Shown piece by piece: positions 25,688 to 33,844 of a DNA stretch of 64,000 nucleotides; positions within the stretch are counted from its first letter, which is position 1, and every line of letters starts with the position of its first letter. Where the stretch lies: positions 1 to 64,000 of the forward strand of contig JAFKFK010000033.1 in NCBI GenBank assembly GCA_017307275.1. The letters run 5' to 3'. The position numbers and the translations under genes are program-made. The notes beneath the pieces were generated by a model. That model saw only the letters and a list, made by a program, of their open reading frames with translations. It did not search any database and was not told where the DNA came from. The stretch comes from Alphaproteobacteria bacterium (GTDB taxonomy: Bacteria > Pseudomonadota > Alphaproteobacteria > Reyranellales > Reyranellaceae).

Positions 25688-26851
25688 ATGGAGCAAGCGC
25701 GGTCGACCGCTATCCGATTTGTGCAAAAGTGGTGGGAGGTCGGAGGCTTCCTTGCCTTTGTGCGGAGGCCACGGTTAAGGTTGCGAGTTGTTACACGGTG
25801 GGGACGGGCAGTGCAGGGTGGCCACGATCAATCGGTCGAGGCACTTCGGTTCTTTCATCAGACTGAAGCTGATGACGAAGAGGTGCTTAACCGGGCAATT
25901 CCGGGCGCATCGTTCAATTGGATTCCCGCTTCGGGCACCTCGTTCACGGCGCGCTTTCGACACGTGTTGCTTGACGGGCTGGTTCTGACGGACCTCAGTC
26001 TCGGCCAAGCCAGCTATGTCACGTTAGGCGATCGAGTTCCCGATTTTAACATCTGGCATTCGATTGGGACGGAGGGCGCCATCAATGGTGGCCCAACGCG
26101 GCAGGGGGACCTTGTCGTGGTGCGGCCAGGCGAGGGCGCAACGCTTCATACGGAAGCACCGACTTGTATCCGGTCCTTCGCCCTGCAGCGCTCCGTGGCC
26201 GCACATGGGCGGGAGCTGGAGCTGCCGCCAGCCATTTGGGCTCGCCCACATGCCGGGCGCTGGCATATGGCAGCACCCGACGCGAGCACGCAGTTCTTTG
26301 CCCGGCATCGGACGATCATGGCGCAGCTTAGCGCCCGTCCGTCGCTGCTGGACCACGCGGCAATCCGGACAGGGTTGCACAATGCCATGCTGGAGATGAT
26401 CGCGGCGCTCGGGGATGCGGGTCGGTTTCAGTCGGACCGCGCCGCGTCTGGGCGCCACACCCGGATCATGCAACGGTTCGAGCAGATTGCGCAGGAGGCC
26501 AGCGACGAGCCGCTCAGCTTGCTGGAGATGTGCCGGCGCACCGGCACGTCGCGCCGCTCGCTGGCGGCGATTGTGTTGGAACGGACCGGAAAGTCGCCGG
26601 GAAAGTATCTGCGCTGGCGCCGACTCTGGCGGGCACGGGCGCGGCTCTCCCAACCGGAGGCGGGGATGAGCGTGACGGATGTCGCGTTGGGCCTGGGTTT
26701 CTGGCACCTCGGCCGTTTCACCGCCGCCTACGCCGCCGCCTTTGGCGAGCGGCCAAGCCACACATTAGCCAGAGCAACGGGCGCCACTATCGCCATGAGC
26801 CAACAAACCAAGACCCAGGCGCCATCAGCCGCGAACCTTCGCGGCTCGTGA
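25688..26851 (+). CDS. AraC-family transcriptional regulator
   Basis: The product is about 387 residues, with a C-terminal double helix-turn-helix of AraC type (SLLEMCRRTGTSRRSLAAIVLERTG, then MSVTDVALGLGFWHLGRFTAAYAAAFGERPS). The first 45-50 residues look unlike the family, so an internal GTG at 25811 (346 residues) may be the true start; I list the first ATG. The N-terminal domain (LNRAIPGASFNWIPASGTSF) resembles the EutR-like or AraC_binding group, but the effector is unknown. It lies divergent to the KMO-like operon with a 48-base gap and upstream of the patatin, so it may control either. Confidence 0.8.
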   Translation: MEQARSTAIRFVQKWWEVGGFLAFVRRPRLRLRVVTRWGRAVQGGHDQSVEALRFFHQTEADDEEVLNRAIPGASFNWIPASGTSFTARFRHVLLDGLVLTDLSLGQASYVTLGDRVPDFNIWHSIGTEGAINGGPTRQGDLVVVRPGEGATLHTEAPTCIRSFALQRSVAAHGRELELPPAIWARPHAGRWHMAAPDASTQFFARHRTIMAQLSARPSLLDHAAIRTGLHNAMLEMIAALGDAGRFQSDRAASGRHTRIMQRFEQIAQEASDEPLSLLEMCRRTGTSRRSLAAIVLERTGKSPGKYLRWRRLWRARARLSQPEAGMSVTDVALGLGFWHLGRFTAAYAAAFGERPSHTLARATGATIAMSQQTKTQAPSAANLRGS

Positions 26852-26893
26852 GTGGTTGCCGAATGATCGTGCGTAAATTGGAGTTGTGAGACC

Positions 26894-27973
26894 ATGACAG
26901 GATTGCCTCGCCGATACGTCATGCAATCGGTTGCACTCGGGGCGTCGGGGGCCTTGGCGGGCGCGGCCCAGGCTCAGCCGGCCGGCTACGACCCCAGTGC
27001 GATGGCGGCGGAGATTTCGGCGCGCTTGTTCGCGCATGATGGCTTGGCCCGACCCATACCGGAGCAGCCCACCGTCTCGGACCTCGCCAAAGGCCTCGAC
27101 CGCACGCTCGTGCTGGGCGGCGGCGGCGAATACTACGTCGCGTGGTACTGCGGGTTCATCCATGGGCTCTACGAGCTCGACGTCGATCTCAACGTGGCGG
27201 AGATGATCGTCGGGACGTCGGCCGGCGCCTATGCCGGGTCTGCCTTGTCCTCCGGCCACTTCGCCCGTCTGCGTCGGGAGTTCGAATTCTTCGGCCGTTT
27301 CCCGGGTCTGTTTGCCAAGCTGGCGCCGGTCACCAGCCCCAATGCCAGCCAGAAGCGCGCGCAGGAGATCAACTTCAACGTCAAGGATGGAAGCCCGGCG
27401 TCGATACGCGCCATCGGCCTGGCCGCGTTGGCTGCCGACAACCGGCTGAACGGCGACGGGGTGGAGCGTCTTGCCTGGCTGCTGACAGGCGACAGCCGTA
27501 CCGATTGGCCGGTGGCCAAGATGCATACGACGGCGAACGATTGCTACACGGCCGAACGGTTGGTCGTCAGCCAGTCCGTCGCGCGCAAGAACGGGATCCC
27601 CCTGGCGCATGCTGCGGCGGCAAGCTCGTCGCTTCCAGGCGTGATGGGCCCCACCCTGTTGGGGCAGCGTTACTGCATGGATGGCGGCATCTCGCGGACC
27701 TGGGCCCATACCGACCTCGTTGCCGGGTCGAAGCGCGCGCTCGTGATCACCTTGACGAACGGATACGAAGGCTCGTTGCTCAGCGGCATTCCCCACAACA
27801 TCCATGACGAGATGAAGGCGCTGGAGGCGACCGGTACCAAGGGCATGCTCATTATCGCCGGCACGCCGCCCGGCGTTAATCTTCTCGATCCGCGCCAGAT
27901 CGAACCGGCACTGAAAGCGGGCTACGAACGCGCCAAGATCGAAGCGCCTAGGATCAGATCGTTCTGGGCATAG
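26894..27973 (+). CDS. Patatin-like phospholipase
   Basis: The 359-residue serine hydrolase has the patatin elements: the glycine-rich oxyanion loop LVLGGGGEYYVAW, the nucleophile elbow GTSAGAYAGS, and the Asp of the DGG motif in RYCMDGGISR. Together these form the Ser-Asp dyad that cleaves acyl-lipid esters. The N-terminus (MTGLPRRYVMQSVALGASGAL, cleavage near AQAQP) resembles a Tat/Sec signal with paired arginines, so the enzyme is probably exported. It lies 42 bases after the AraC-type gene on the same strand. Confidence 0.88.
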   Translation: MTGLPRRYVMQSVALGASGALAGAAQAQPAGYDPSAMAAEISARLFAHDGLARPIPEQPTVSDLAKGLDRTLVLGGGGEYYVAWYCGFIHGLYELDVDLNVAEMIVGTSAGAYAGSALSSGHFARLRREFEFFGRFPGLFAKLAPVTSPNASQKRAQEINFNVKDGSPASIRAIGLAALAADNRLNGDGVERLAWLLTGDSRTDWPVAKMHTTANDCYTAERLVVSQSVARKNGIPLAHAAAASSSLPGVMGPTLLGQRYCMDGGISRTWAHTDLVAGSKRALVITLTNGYEGSLLSGIPHNIHDEMKALEATGTKGMLIIAGTPPGVNLLDPRQIEPALKAGYERAKIEAPRIRSFWA

Positions 27974-27974
27974 A

Positions 27975-28271
27975 TCATTTCTTGCGAGCCACGATGTAAC
28001 GGCGATTGTCGTTGCCCTTTGTCGCGTAGCTTTCCGTGGCGAGAATGTCGAAGCCTACGGCACGAATCTGCTGGATCAGTGACGCCGCCCGCAAGACGCC
28101 TGCATAGGGCGCCACGCCGATCGTGCGCATCGGCGGCGGGGCAAGCCTGAGAGCGGGTTCATGTCCCCGACGCAAGGCGTCTTGGAGATGAACAAGCCTT
28201 CTGCGGCCAGCAAGCCATGGACGCGGCGCAGCGTGCCCGGAAGGTCGCGGACCAAATGGAGATAGTGAAGC
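27975..28271 (-). pseudogene. Class I SAM methyltransferase remnant, 5'-truncated and frameshifted
   Basis: Two frames must be joined to read a methyltransferase C-terminus: LHLVRDLPGTLRRVHGLLAA...GLFISKTPCVGDMNPL (upstream frame) then RLAPPPMRTIGVAPYAGVLRAASLIQQIRAVGFDILATES (downstream frame). The switch lies at about 28148-28151, where loss of one base would explain it. The SAM-binding N-terminal domain is absent, with coding similarity stopping near 28271. It therefore cannot make a working enzyme. It converges on the patatin gene with one base between them and marks the edge of the accessory region. Confidence 0.75.
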
Positions 28272-28319
28272 CCTGGGCTGCGTCGTGGCTTGCCCCACGA
28301 GGCGATACCAGTTCTCAAG

Positions 28320-28514
28320 TTAGAGTCCGGCCCATAACCGGGTCATCTCCCTGTCTCTCAAGCGAACGCAGGTGGGGCCGAGTGGCCGCGAGGGCAGGAA
28401 GTCTACGAACACATCGGGGCTGTACCGGTAGTCGCCGTTTCCGATAGGAACAGCGATCTTGCCGTGATACAGCAACCAACGATCAGCATGCCTGAAATCG
28501 TGAGGGTTGCGCAT
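28320..28514 (-). CDS. Short hypothetical ORF (64 aa), possibly a gene remnant
   Basis: The frame begins MRNPHDFRHADRWLLYHG and ends REMTRLWAGL, with protein-like composition (many aromatic and charged residues) in contrast to typical shadow frames. No family is recognised. It lies between the broken methyltransferase and the divergent 735-residue gene, where DNA appears rearranged, so it may be a fragment of a larger lost gene. No strong ribosome site is seen. Confidence 0.3.
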   Translation of the reverse strand: MRNPHDFRHADRWLLYHGKIAVPIGNGDYRYSPDVFVDFLPSRPLGPTCVRLRDREMTRLWAGL

Positions 28515-28530
28515 TCCAGCCGATCCCGTA

Positions 28531-30738
28531 ATGCCCAGTGAGCCACCATCTTTTCCTGTCGACCTGCGCTTGCAGGCCAGTGTCGACAGAGCCAAGCATT
28601 TTCTCCTCGGGCAGACCAAGACAAGGACAGCTTACAACTCATCGTCGCTTGTCCCCGATGATGTCGCCGTTGGCAGAACGTCAACCGGAACCTGGAAGGG
28701 AACTTACACTCTTCCGGCCGGTCGCAGTTCGCTGCCCTATACGCCAATCTTGATGAAGGGACCGCTGTATTTCCCGATCACTCCAGGCAGGCCGGTGACC
28801 TTCCAGGGCACTGTCGATGTTCCTTTCGTCAGCCTGTATGGTCCAGTCGGTGTGCGATTGATTGCCGATAAGGGGCGGTCAGGCCAATTCCTACCCGATC
28901 CAAGCACCCATTTCGCCGAAGGCGGCGCGAATTGGGGAAGCTTCTTCGTGGTGGGAAGCGTCGGCGGCGTGACGCAATTCATCGCCAGAGTACACGGCAA
29001 TACGACATTCGAGGCTTCGGTCGTGAGCCCGCTTAAGGGCAACTGGTCGTTCCAACTCGTAAGCTATGCCACCGCAGCTGATGCCTTGGCCGACACCCAC
29101 CGAATTTTGATCGGCCACCCTTGGCTGGAATCGGAACGTCCCGGGGACGTAAGACAACACTACGTCGCTGACTATGTGCCGAGCGCACCACTCTTCAGTG
29201 ACGTCGTGCTTCGCGTGGTCGGAGGCAGTTCTACTATTACCGGCACTCTCCGCGCCTTTACTGTTAACCAGCCATTCACCTACAGGATTCTCGTAACCAG
29301 TGAGAGTGACGTCGAACATGCCTGGGCCTTGGAAGAGGCGAAGGCGGGCTCGTTCAGCATTGCGAAGCCGTATGCTTTTGGTGGAAGGATCAAGCTGAGG
29401 CTCATCGAACTGGAAAACGGATGTGCCAGGCGAGTGGTTGGCCAAGTATGGGCAGAGGAGAATGCAGCTGTTCACTCCGCATGGCCCGATCTTCGAATCG
29501 AGTACCGCTGCATCACGACCACCATCCCAGTGTCTCCCACCAGCGTAGTTCCGGCGAGCCGGGATGGAACCTGGTCGGTGCCTTTGGTTCCATCGGGAAT
29601 AGGCCGGGTCTCCTTAGTTGATGCGAATACCAAGCGGATCTACGGCGAATACACGATGCCTTCGGGGTTGTTGCGGTCGTTCAACGTGCCTGCAGCAGAG
29701 GCGGGCCAGACGATTGATGAAGTCTATTACGATGCCTTTAACGACGTCTGTTTCCTCTACGATCAAGCTGTAGCGCTGATCGCATTTCTGCAGCTCGGCG
29801 AGCGCGACGCGGCGCGAAAACTGGTAGATGCGCTACTGGTCGTCCAAAATCCGGACGGCAGCTTCCCGTTCGCCAATCATCAAAGTATCCCGTTCGAACA
29901 CAACACCGGTTTCATCCGCATCGGTGCCGTGGCATGGGTCTGCTATGCGCTCTTGCTCGCCGACACACCGGAGTTTCGCGGCTGGTTCGATCGAGGGACT
30001 GCCAATGCAGTCAGAGACTGCCTCGATTTTCTGCTGACCTATCGCAATTCCCTTGGATTGTTGGACGGAGGAAAAGGCCGATACGTCGGCACCGCTCTGC
30101 ATCCTGACTTTGTTGTTCCCTGGTGGAGCACCGAACACAACATTGATACGTGGTGGTGCTTCGAGCTCGCGGCTGACCTGTACGGCTCTGCCAGCTACCG
30201 AGAGGCCGCGGGAAAGATCAGGGCCGCGCTCGAAACCGCCGGCTGGCGCGAGGCGAATGGCATATTCTGGCAGGGAGGAAACGCCGCCAACGGCCGCAAT
30301 GTGCCTGACGGTCAGCATGCGCTCGATGTGATGTCCTGGGGCGGGGTCCTGCTGGAGAAATGGGGCAAGTCCGACGCCGCGGCGGTGGCGATCGAACGGA
30401 TGCTTCGGCTCTATCATGTGACTGACCAACCGACGGGCCTGTCAGGCTTCACGACTTTCCTCCCCCTCGATGGCTATCCATTGGGGACGGTACTGACGCC
30501 TTGGTACGAAGGGAGCTTTGGGGCAATTATCGCTATTCGAACACGAGATCCTATTCGCGCGAACAATCTTATGGCGGAGCTGGTAAGAGCCCAGAACGCT
30601 GATGGGTCCTACCCGTACGCACTACGTACGGATCCGATCAATGAGATCCAATCGTTTCCAAGCCTTATCGGTGCAGCCTGGAACGTGCTTGCCTACTCAG
30701 GTTCGCGGACACCCTATCGTCGGGTTCTCTGGACGTGA
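28531..30738 (+). CDS. Large protein with alpha/alpha-toroid-like C-terminal domain, unrecognised
   Basis: The 735-residue protein lacks a signal peptide and membrane helices. The N-terminal ~380 residues look beta-rich (alternating hydrophobic strands such as VTFQGTVDVPFVSLYGP). The C-terminal ~350 residues are helical, with repeats of the VVQNPDGSFPFA and RAQNADGSYPYA type. Those repeats, with AWVCYALLLA and NIDTWWCFELAADLYG, resemble six-hairpin glycosidase or terpene-cyclase-like barrels. A carbohydrate- or lipid-active role is only a guess. The start MPSEPPSF is weakly supported; a TTG eight codons earlier is possible. The downstream gene is a REC/PIG-L deacetylase, compatible with glycan work. 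Confidence 0.7.
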   Translation: MPSEPPSFPVDLRLQASVDRAKHFLLGQTKTRTAYNSSSLVPDDVAVGRTSTGTWKGTYTLPAGRSSLPYTPILMKGPLYFPITPGRPVTFQGTVDVPFVSLYGPVGVRLIADKGRSGQFLPDPSTHFAEGGANWGSFFVVGSVGGVTQFIARVHGNTTFEASVVSPLKGNWSFQLVSYATAADALADTHRILIGHPWLESERPGDVRQHYVADYVPSAPLFSDVVLRVVGGSSTITGTLRAFTVNQPFTYRILVTSESDVEHAWALEEAKAGSFSIAKPYAFGGRIKLRLIELENGCARRVVGQVWAEENAAVHSAWPDLRIEYRCITTTIPVSPTSVVPASRDGTWSVPLVPSGIGRVSLVDANTKRIYGEYTMPSGLLRSFNVPAAEAGQTIDEVYYDAFNDVCFLYDQAVALIAFLQLGERDAARKLVDALLVVQNPDGSFPFANHQSIPFEHNTGFIRIGAVAWVCYALLLADTPEFRGWFDRGTANAVRDCLDFLLTYRNSLGLLDGGKGRYVGTALHPDFVVPWWSTEHNIDTWWCFELAADLYGSASYREAAGKIRAALETAGWREANGIFWQGGNAANGRNVPDGQHALDVMSWGGVLLEKWGKSDAAAVAIERMLRLYHVTDQPTGLSGFTTFLPLDGYPLGTVLTPWYEGSFGAIIAIRTRDPIRANNLMAELVRAQNADGSYPYALRTDPINEIQSFPSLIGAAWNVLAYSGSRTPYRRVLWT

Positions 30739-31064
30739 TCGCCGGCCAGCGGGCATTTGTGTGAATGCCGTGCTGCCGAGGCGAAGCGCCGAAGCTGAGC
30801 AGTCCTAAAATGCGGCATCTTGCGGGCATCTCGAAGGCCTTACCTAGATAATTGCAGTCAGATTGCGCTTACTTTCAGCGCAGGGCCGTGATAACTCTCC
30901 CGTGGGAACGAAGCTGGAGTGGGATCCGGCTTCGGGGCTTTGATGGGTGTGGGTGGTGCTGCTTGGCAGCACCGGCAGTGTTTTTGCCTGTGTTTCTGCG
31001 TGAAAGCATTCGCCCCTTCCAACTCCATCGGCGCCTGTACGGGTTAATTGGGTTGGGTGTGGTC
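30739..31064. other. Intergenic stretch of 326 bases without a gene
   Basis: No convincing coding frame is present. The stretch carries one terminator-like hairpin (listed separately at 30955-30985). The open frame that runs through the right half is only the upstream extension of the REC/PIG-L gene, and its amino-acid content (Cys/Trp/Arg-rich) is unlike protein. A promoter for that gene presumably lies here, but I cannot pick boxes with confidence. Confidence 0.5.
30955..30985 (+). terminator. Candidate Rho-independent terminator or attenuator
   Basis: A perfect 8-base stem, GGTGCTGC / GCAGCACC with loop TTG (30955-30973), is followed seven bases later by a run of five T (30981-30985). It lies about 220 bases after the 735-residue gene and about 80 bases before the REC/PIG-L start. 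It could end the first transcript or attenuate the second. The gap before the T-run makes it imperfect. Confidence 0.4.
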
Positions 31065-32165
31065 ATGAAAAGTGTAGCCGGCACGGGCAGGCTGGCGGCG
31101 ATGACGCCGCCAGCTAAAGAGCTGCCCAGCATCTTGCTGGTCGATGGCGATTTAGCCACCGCTTCCGAAGTGAAGCGGTGGTCCAGACTGAGTGCGCATG
31201 CGTCGCTAGGCCATGCTGCCGACGTCGTTGCTGCCGCGCAGATGATGGCAGATCGCCATTGGGATCTCATCGCTATCGATCTGGCGGTGCCTGGTTCCTT
31301 CGAATTTCTGAAGCGAGCGAGGTCACTCAATCGCTGGCTGGCGATTTTAGTCATCACCGCAGATCAGAGGCCTGATTCCATACAGGCCGCAGTGCAGTGT
31401 CGTATCGACGGCCTGATGTTCAAACCAATCGTTGAAGTGCCCTTCCTCGACCAGGCTTTGAAGCTGGCCAGGGAGGCACGCATGCGCAGACGGCAGCAGC
31501 AAAAGCGGGTGTTGGCGATTGGTGCCCATCCCGATGACGTAGAGATAGGTTGTGGTGGCGCATTGGCCAAGCACAGTGCCAGCGGGGACTTGCTGCATAT
31601 TCTGACGCTGAGCCGCGGTGCGGCTGGGGGCGATGCGAATATTCGCGTTCGCGAAGCATTGAAAGCTGCCGACCTGTTGGGAGCTCAGATCGAATTCGGC
31701 AATCTGCCAGATACTGAAATCTCGGAAGGCCCTGAGACTATTGAGCTCATGCAGGCGGCCATCCAGCAATTCCAGCCAACCCATGTTTACACTCATTCCT
31801 TCGAAGACACGCATCAGGATCATCGGGCGGCGCATCTCGCAACGTTGACGGCCGCGCGCTCGGTTCCCAACGTCTACTGCTATCAGACGCCTTCTTCGAC
31901 CGTGGAATTCAGTCCCAACCGTTTCGTTGATATCTCGGATTTCATCGAAACGAAGCTGCGCGCACTCGGATGCCATAAGAGCCAGATCACCCGCTGCGCT
32001 TCGCTAAGCGATGAGGTGATCGTAGCGACGGCACGGTACTGGGGGCGCTATGCCGGGTATGTGATGGCCGAGCCGATCAGGATCGTTCGCCAGCGCGCGG
32101 GCTTCAAAGCGCCGGGCATTGGCGCCAGACATAGGCTCCAGGCCGTGCCGTCGATGACTGCTTGA
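31065..32165 (+). CDS. Response-regulator receiver domain fused to PIG-L/LmbE deacetylase
   Basis: The 366-residue fusion has a receiver domain (about residues 20-135) and a PIG-L deacetylase (about 145-350). The receiver has the acidic pair in SILLVDGDL, the phosphoacceptor Asp in DLIAIDLAVPG, Thr in VITAD and Lys in MFKPI, so phosphorylation is likely. The deacetylase shows the zinc motif AIGAHPDDVEIGCGG and the His pair region THSFEDTHQDHRAAH. PIG-L enzymes deacetylate N-acetylglucosaminyl lipids or thiols. Phosphorelay control of such an enzyme is inferred. ATG 31065 is chosen; a second ATG at 31101 sits in a hairpin loop. The cognate kinase is not in the window. Confidence 0.82.
   Translation: MKSVAGTGRLAAMTPPAKELPSILLVDGDLATASEVKRWSRLSAHASLGHAADVVAAAQMMADRHWDLIAIDLAVPGSFEFLKRARSLNRWLAILVITADQRPDSIQAAVQCRIDGLMFKPIVEVPFLDQALKLAREARMRRRQQQKRVLAIGAHPDDVEIGCGGALAKHSASGDLLHILTLSRGAAGGDANIRVREALKAADLLGAQIEFGNLPDTEISEGPETIELMQAAIQQFQPTHVYTHSFEDTHQDHRAAHLATLTAARSVPNVYCYQTPSSTVEFSPNRFVDISDFIETKLRALGCHKSQITRCASLSDEVIVATARYWGRYAGYVMAEPIRIVRQRAGFKAPGIGARHRLQAVPSMTA
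31091..31114 (+). repeat. Perfect 10-bp hairpin around the second in-frame ATG of the REC/PIG-L gene
   Basis: GCTGGCGGCG at 31091-31100 pairs fully with CGCCGCCAGC at 31105-31114, leaving the loop ATGA, whose ATG is the alternative start giving MTPPAKELPS. In RNA this would be a very stable structure within the first codons. It could modulate translation or be chance in GC-rich DNA. Confidence 0.5.
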
Positions 32166-32298
32166 TCTCGATGGCCCTCGGGCCGTCGTTCGATAAGTGG
32201 CCGCGAGCTGTAGAGAACGCCGCTAGAGAGTTACTGAAAGAAGCCCCCAGTAACAACGACGCGCCCGCCGACGTTAGCGCTCGAAATTGCGCTTCAGT

Positions 32299-32601
32299 TT
32301 AGCGTTCGCGCACTGCCGTCCCGCGAATTCGTTCTCTTTGTTTCCTCTCTTTGTCGTCTTGCCTTCTCAACTCATCGTCGAAGGCCCTTGCCTTGTCCCG
32401 TTCCCGCTCCCTTTTCAACGTCGCCGACATAATCTCTTTCGGGTGGCCTTTGTCCTCGGCAGCTTCCAACTGGGTATCCAGCTCTTTCAAGCGGCGCTTT
32501 CCATTTATGCTGAGGACACTTTCAGTGTCGGCCCTACGGGCAGCGCGCTTCTCCGCAGCCTTTTTGGCTGCCTTCTCTTTCTCGACGGCCAACGAGTCCA
32601 T
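32299..32601 (-). CDS. Small, highly charged coiled-coil protein (100 aa)
   Basis: The frame encodes MDSLAVEKEKAAKKAAEKRA followed by long runs of alternating Lys/Arg/Glu, and it ends in RIRGTAVRER. The composition predicts a continuous charged helix. An AGGGGG ribosome site lies 6-8 bases before the ATG at 32599-32601, which makes this start better than the in-frame ATG six codons earlier. It is divergent from the eight-gene ATPase cluster starting at 32775. No family is recognised; charged helices of this kind can be nucleic-acid or membrane-machine accessories, but this is a guess. Confidence 0.55.
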   Translation of the reverse strand: MDSLAVEKEKAAKKAAEKRAARRADTESVLSINGKRRLKELDTQLEAAEDKGHPKEIMSATLKRERERDKARAFDDELRRQDDKERKQRERIRGTAVRER

Positions 32602-32774
32602 TTTGCGCCCCCTTTTCATGGCTCGATAGGAAACCGCGAATTCGGTCGTTCGTCGCTTTTACTTTCTCAACCCATTGGTTTGGCCGCGGCCCTTCTTTTA
32701 GCGACCCACGTTTACAGCCCCTGTGATCCCTATCTACTGTTTGCCCAAAGGCTGCATAAATTTGGGGCTTTGCC

Positions 32775-33068
32775 ATGCCTGATCGCGAGCAAGACGGTGG
32801 TGAGCCGAAAAAGCCACTGAAGACGAATGACGCTTTGACTCCGCGGCCGCCGTCGAAAGCACCGCCGAACAGAGCGCTCGCGCCTAGAGGATTCGTAGGT
32901 ACAGAGCCCGCAAAGGCGCCCACGCCGCAATCCCTCGATGCCCAACGGCGGGTTGCGGAGAAAGACGCGCGCGCCCGGGACAAGGCCGCCCTCAAAGGAA
33001 TGGTTGGTCGAGATCGCGAAGGGCGCGGTCCCACGATCCTGAAGAAAGACTTCGACAAGGTGCGCTAG
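32775..33068 (+). CDS. Small proline/arginine-rich protein, first gene of the ATPase cluster
   Basis: The 97-residue soluble protein begins MPDREQDGGEPKKPLKTNDA, continues with a Pro/Ala-rich disordered stretch (PRPPSKAPPNRALAPRGFVG) and ends in a basic helix (RRVAEKDARARDKAALKGMV). No domain is recognised. It starts the co-directional series 32775-42110 and is separated by 24 bases from the next gene, which also begins with a basic, disordered N-terminus. It may be a cytosolic adaptor, inferred from position only. Confidence 0.55.
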   Translation: MPDREQDGGEPKKPLKTNDALTPRPPSKAPPNRALAPRGFVGTEPAKAPTPQSLDAQRRVAEKDARARDKAALKGMVGRDREGRGPTILKKDFDKVR

Positions 33069-33092
33069 CCGTCTGACGCAGGGTAGGGGAGC

Positions 33093-33836
33093 ATGGCAGA
33101 ACAAGGGGGGCAGGGCGGCGGTCAAAGAGGTTTACCGCCCCTTGAGACACAGACGGCAATCGATCAGGAACGCCTCCGCGAGCGGCGCCGCCGTGTCGCG
33201 TCTGAGCGCGACCAACGTGACGACAACCCAGCAGGATCGAATCGAGATGGCTCCCAGAGCACGCCTCCCGGGACGACGGTCTCCACACCGTTCAAGCCAC
33301 GGCAATGGCTGATTGCCCTGGGCGTCGCGGCGGCAGTTGCGGTGGCTGCGGTCACTTGGCAGTTCGGCGGCACGAAATCCGACGACGTTTCCAGTAACAC
33401 GAAGGCGCAGTGGGCCGCTTCGTTTGCGGTCGCGGCTCCTACGGCGCTCAAGCTCGTTCCAAGCGGGGAGGTCGATGGCGCTGTGAAGCAGATGAAACTT
33501 CCGCCGGCGCAGGAACAGGAGTTGAAGGAGGAGGTCTCCGCCGGTCGAGCGAGAATGGTGTGGCTGTCGTTCCGGGACGTGATGGCCGAAGACGGCGATA
33601 CCGTCAGCATCGAAAGCATGGCCAACGGCGTCATCTACAGGCAAAGCGTTGTGGCAACCAATAAGGAGCAGCGCGTCTTTCTGCCGGAGCCGGACGCGGG
33701 CCGCGTAAACATCAGAGGCGTAAGGGACGGCGGCGGTGGCATCACGATTGAAATCACGTCAGGTGGTGCGCCGCTCAATCTTCCCTTTATGACGGTAGGC
33801 CAGGTCGTCAGCGTCCAGACGTTCACGTCTCCCTGA
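33093..33836 (+). CDS. Bitopic membrane protein of the ATPase cluster
   Basis: The 247-residue protein has a cytosolic arm of about 70 residues rich in Arg/Gln/Gly, one transmembrane helix (about 72-92, WLIALGVAAAVAVAAVTW), and a periplasmic domain of about 155 residues (SFAVAAPTALKLVPSGEVD to VVSVQTFTSP). The periplasmic part ends in beta-like strands with a GGGGITIEITSGGAPLNL segment. No family is recognised. A GGGG-type ribosome site precedes ATG 33093. It is followed 8 bases later by the membrane AAA+ gene, and its topology would suit a structural component. Confidence 0.7.
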   Translation: MAEQGGQGGGQRGLPPLETQTAIDQERLRERRRRVASERDQRDDNPAGSNRDGSQSTPPGTTVSTPFKPRQWLIALGVAAAVAVAAVTWQFGGTKSDDVSSNTKAQWAASFAVAAPTALKLVPSGEVDGAVKQMKLPPAQEQELKEEVSAGRARMVWLSFRDVMAEDGDTVSIESMANGVIYRQSVVATNKEQRVFLPEPDAGRVNIRGVRDGGGGITIEITSGGAPLNLPFMTVGQVVSVQTFTSP

Positions 33837-33844
33837 GGTGCGCT

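Noticed and set aside
30852..31064. 71-codon upstream extension of the REC/PIG-L frame
   Set aside because: Cys/Trp/Arg-rich, non-conserved, and contains the terminator-like hairpin; the receiver domain begins after 31065.
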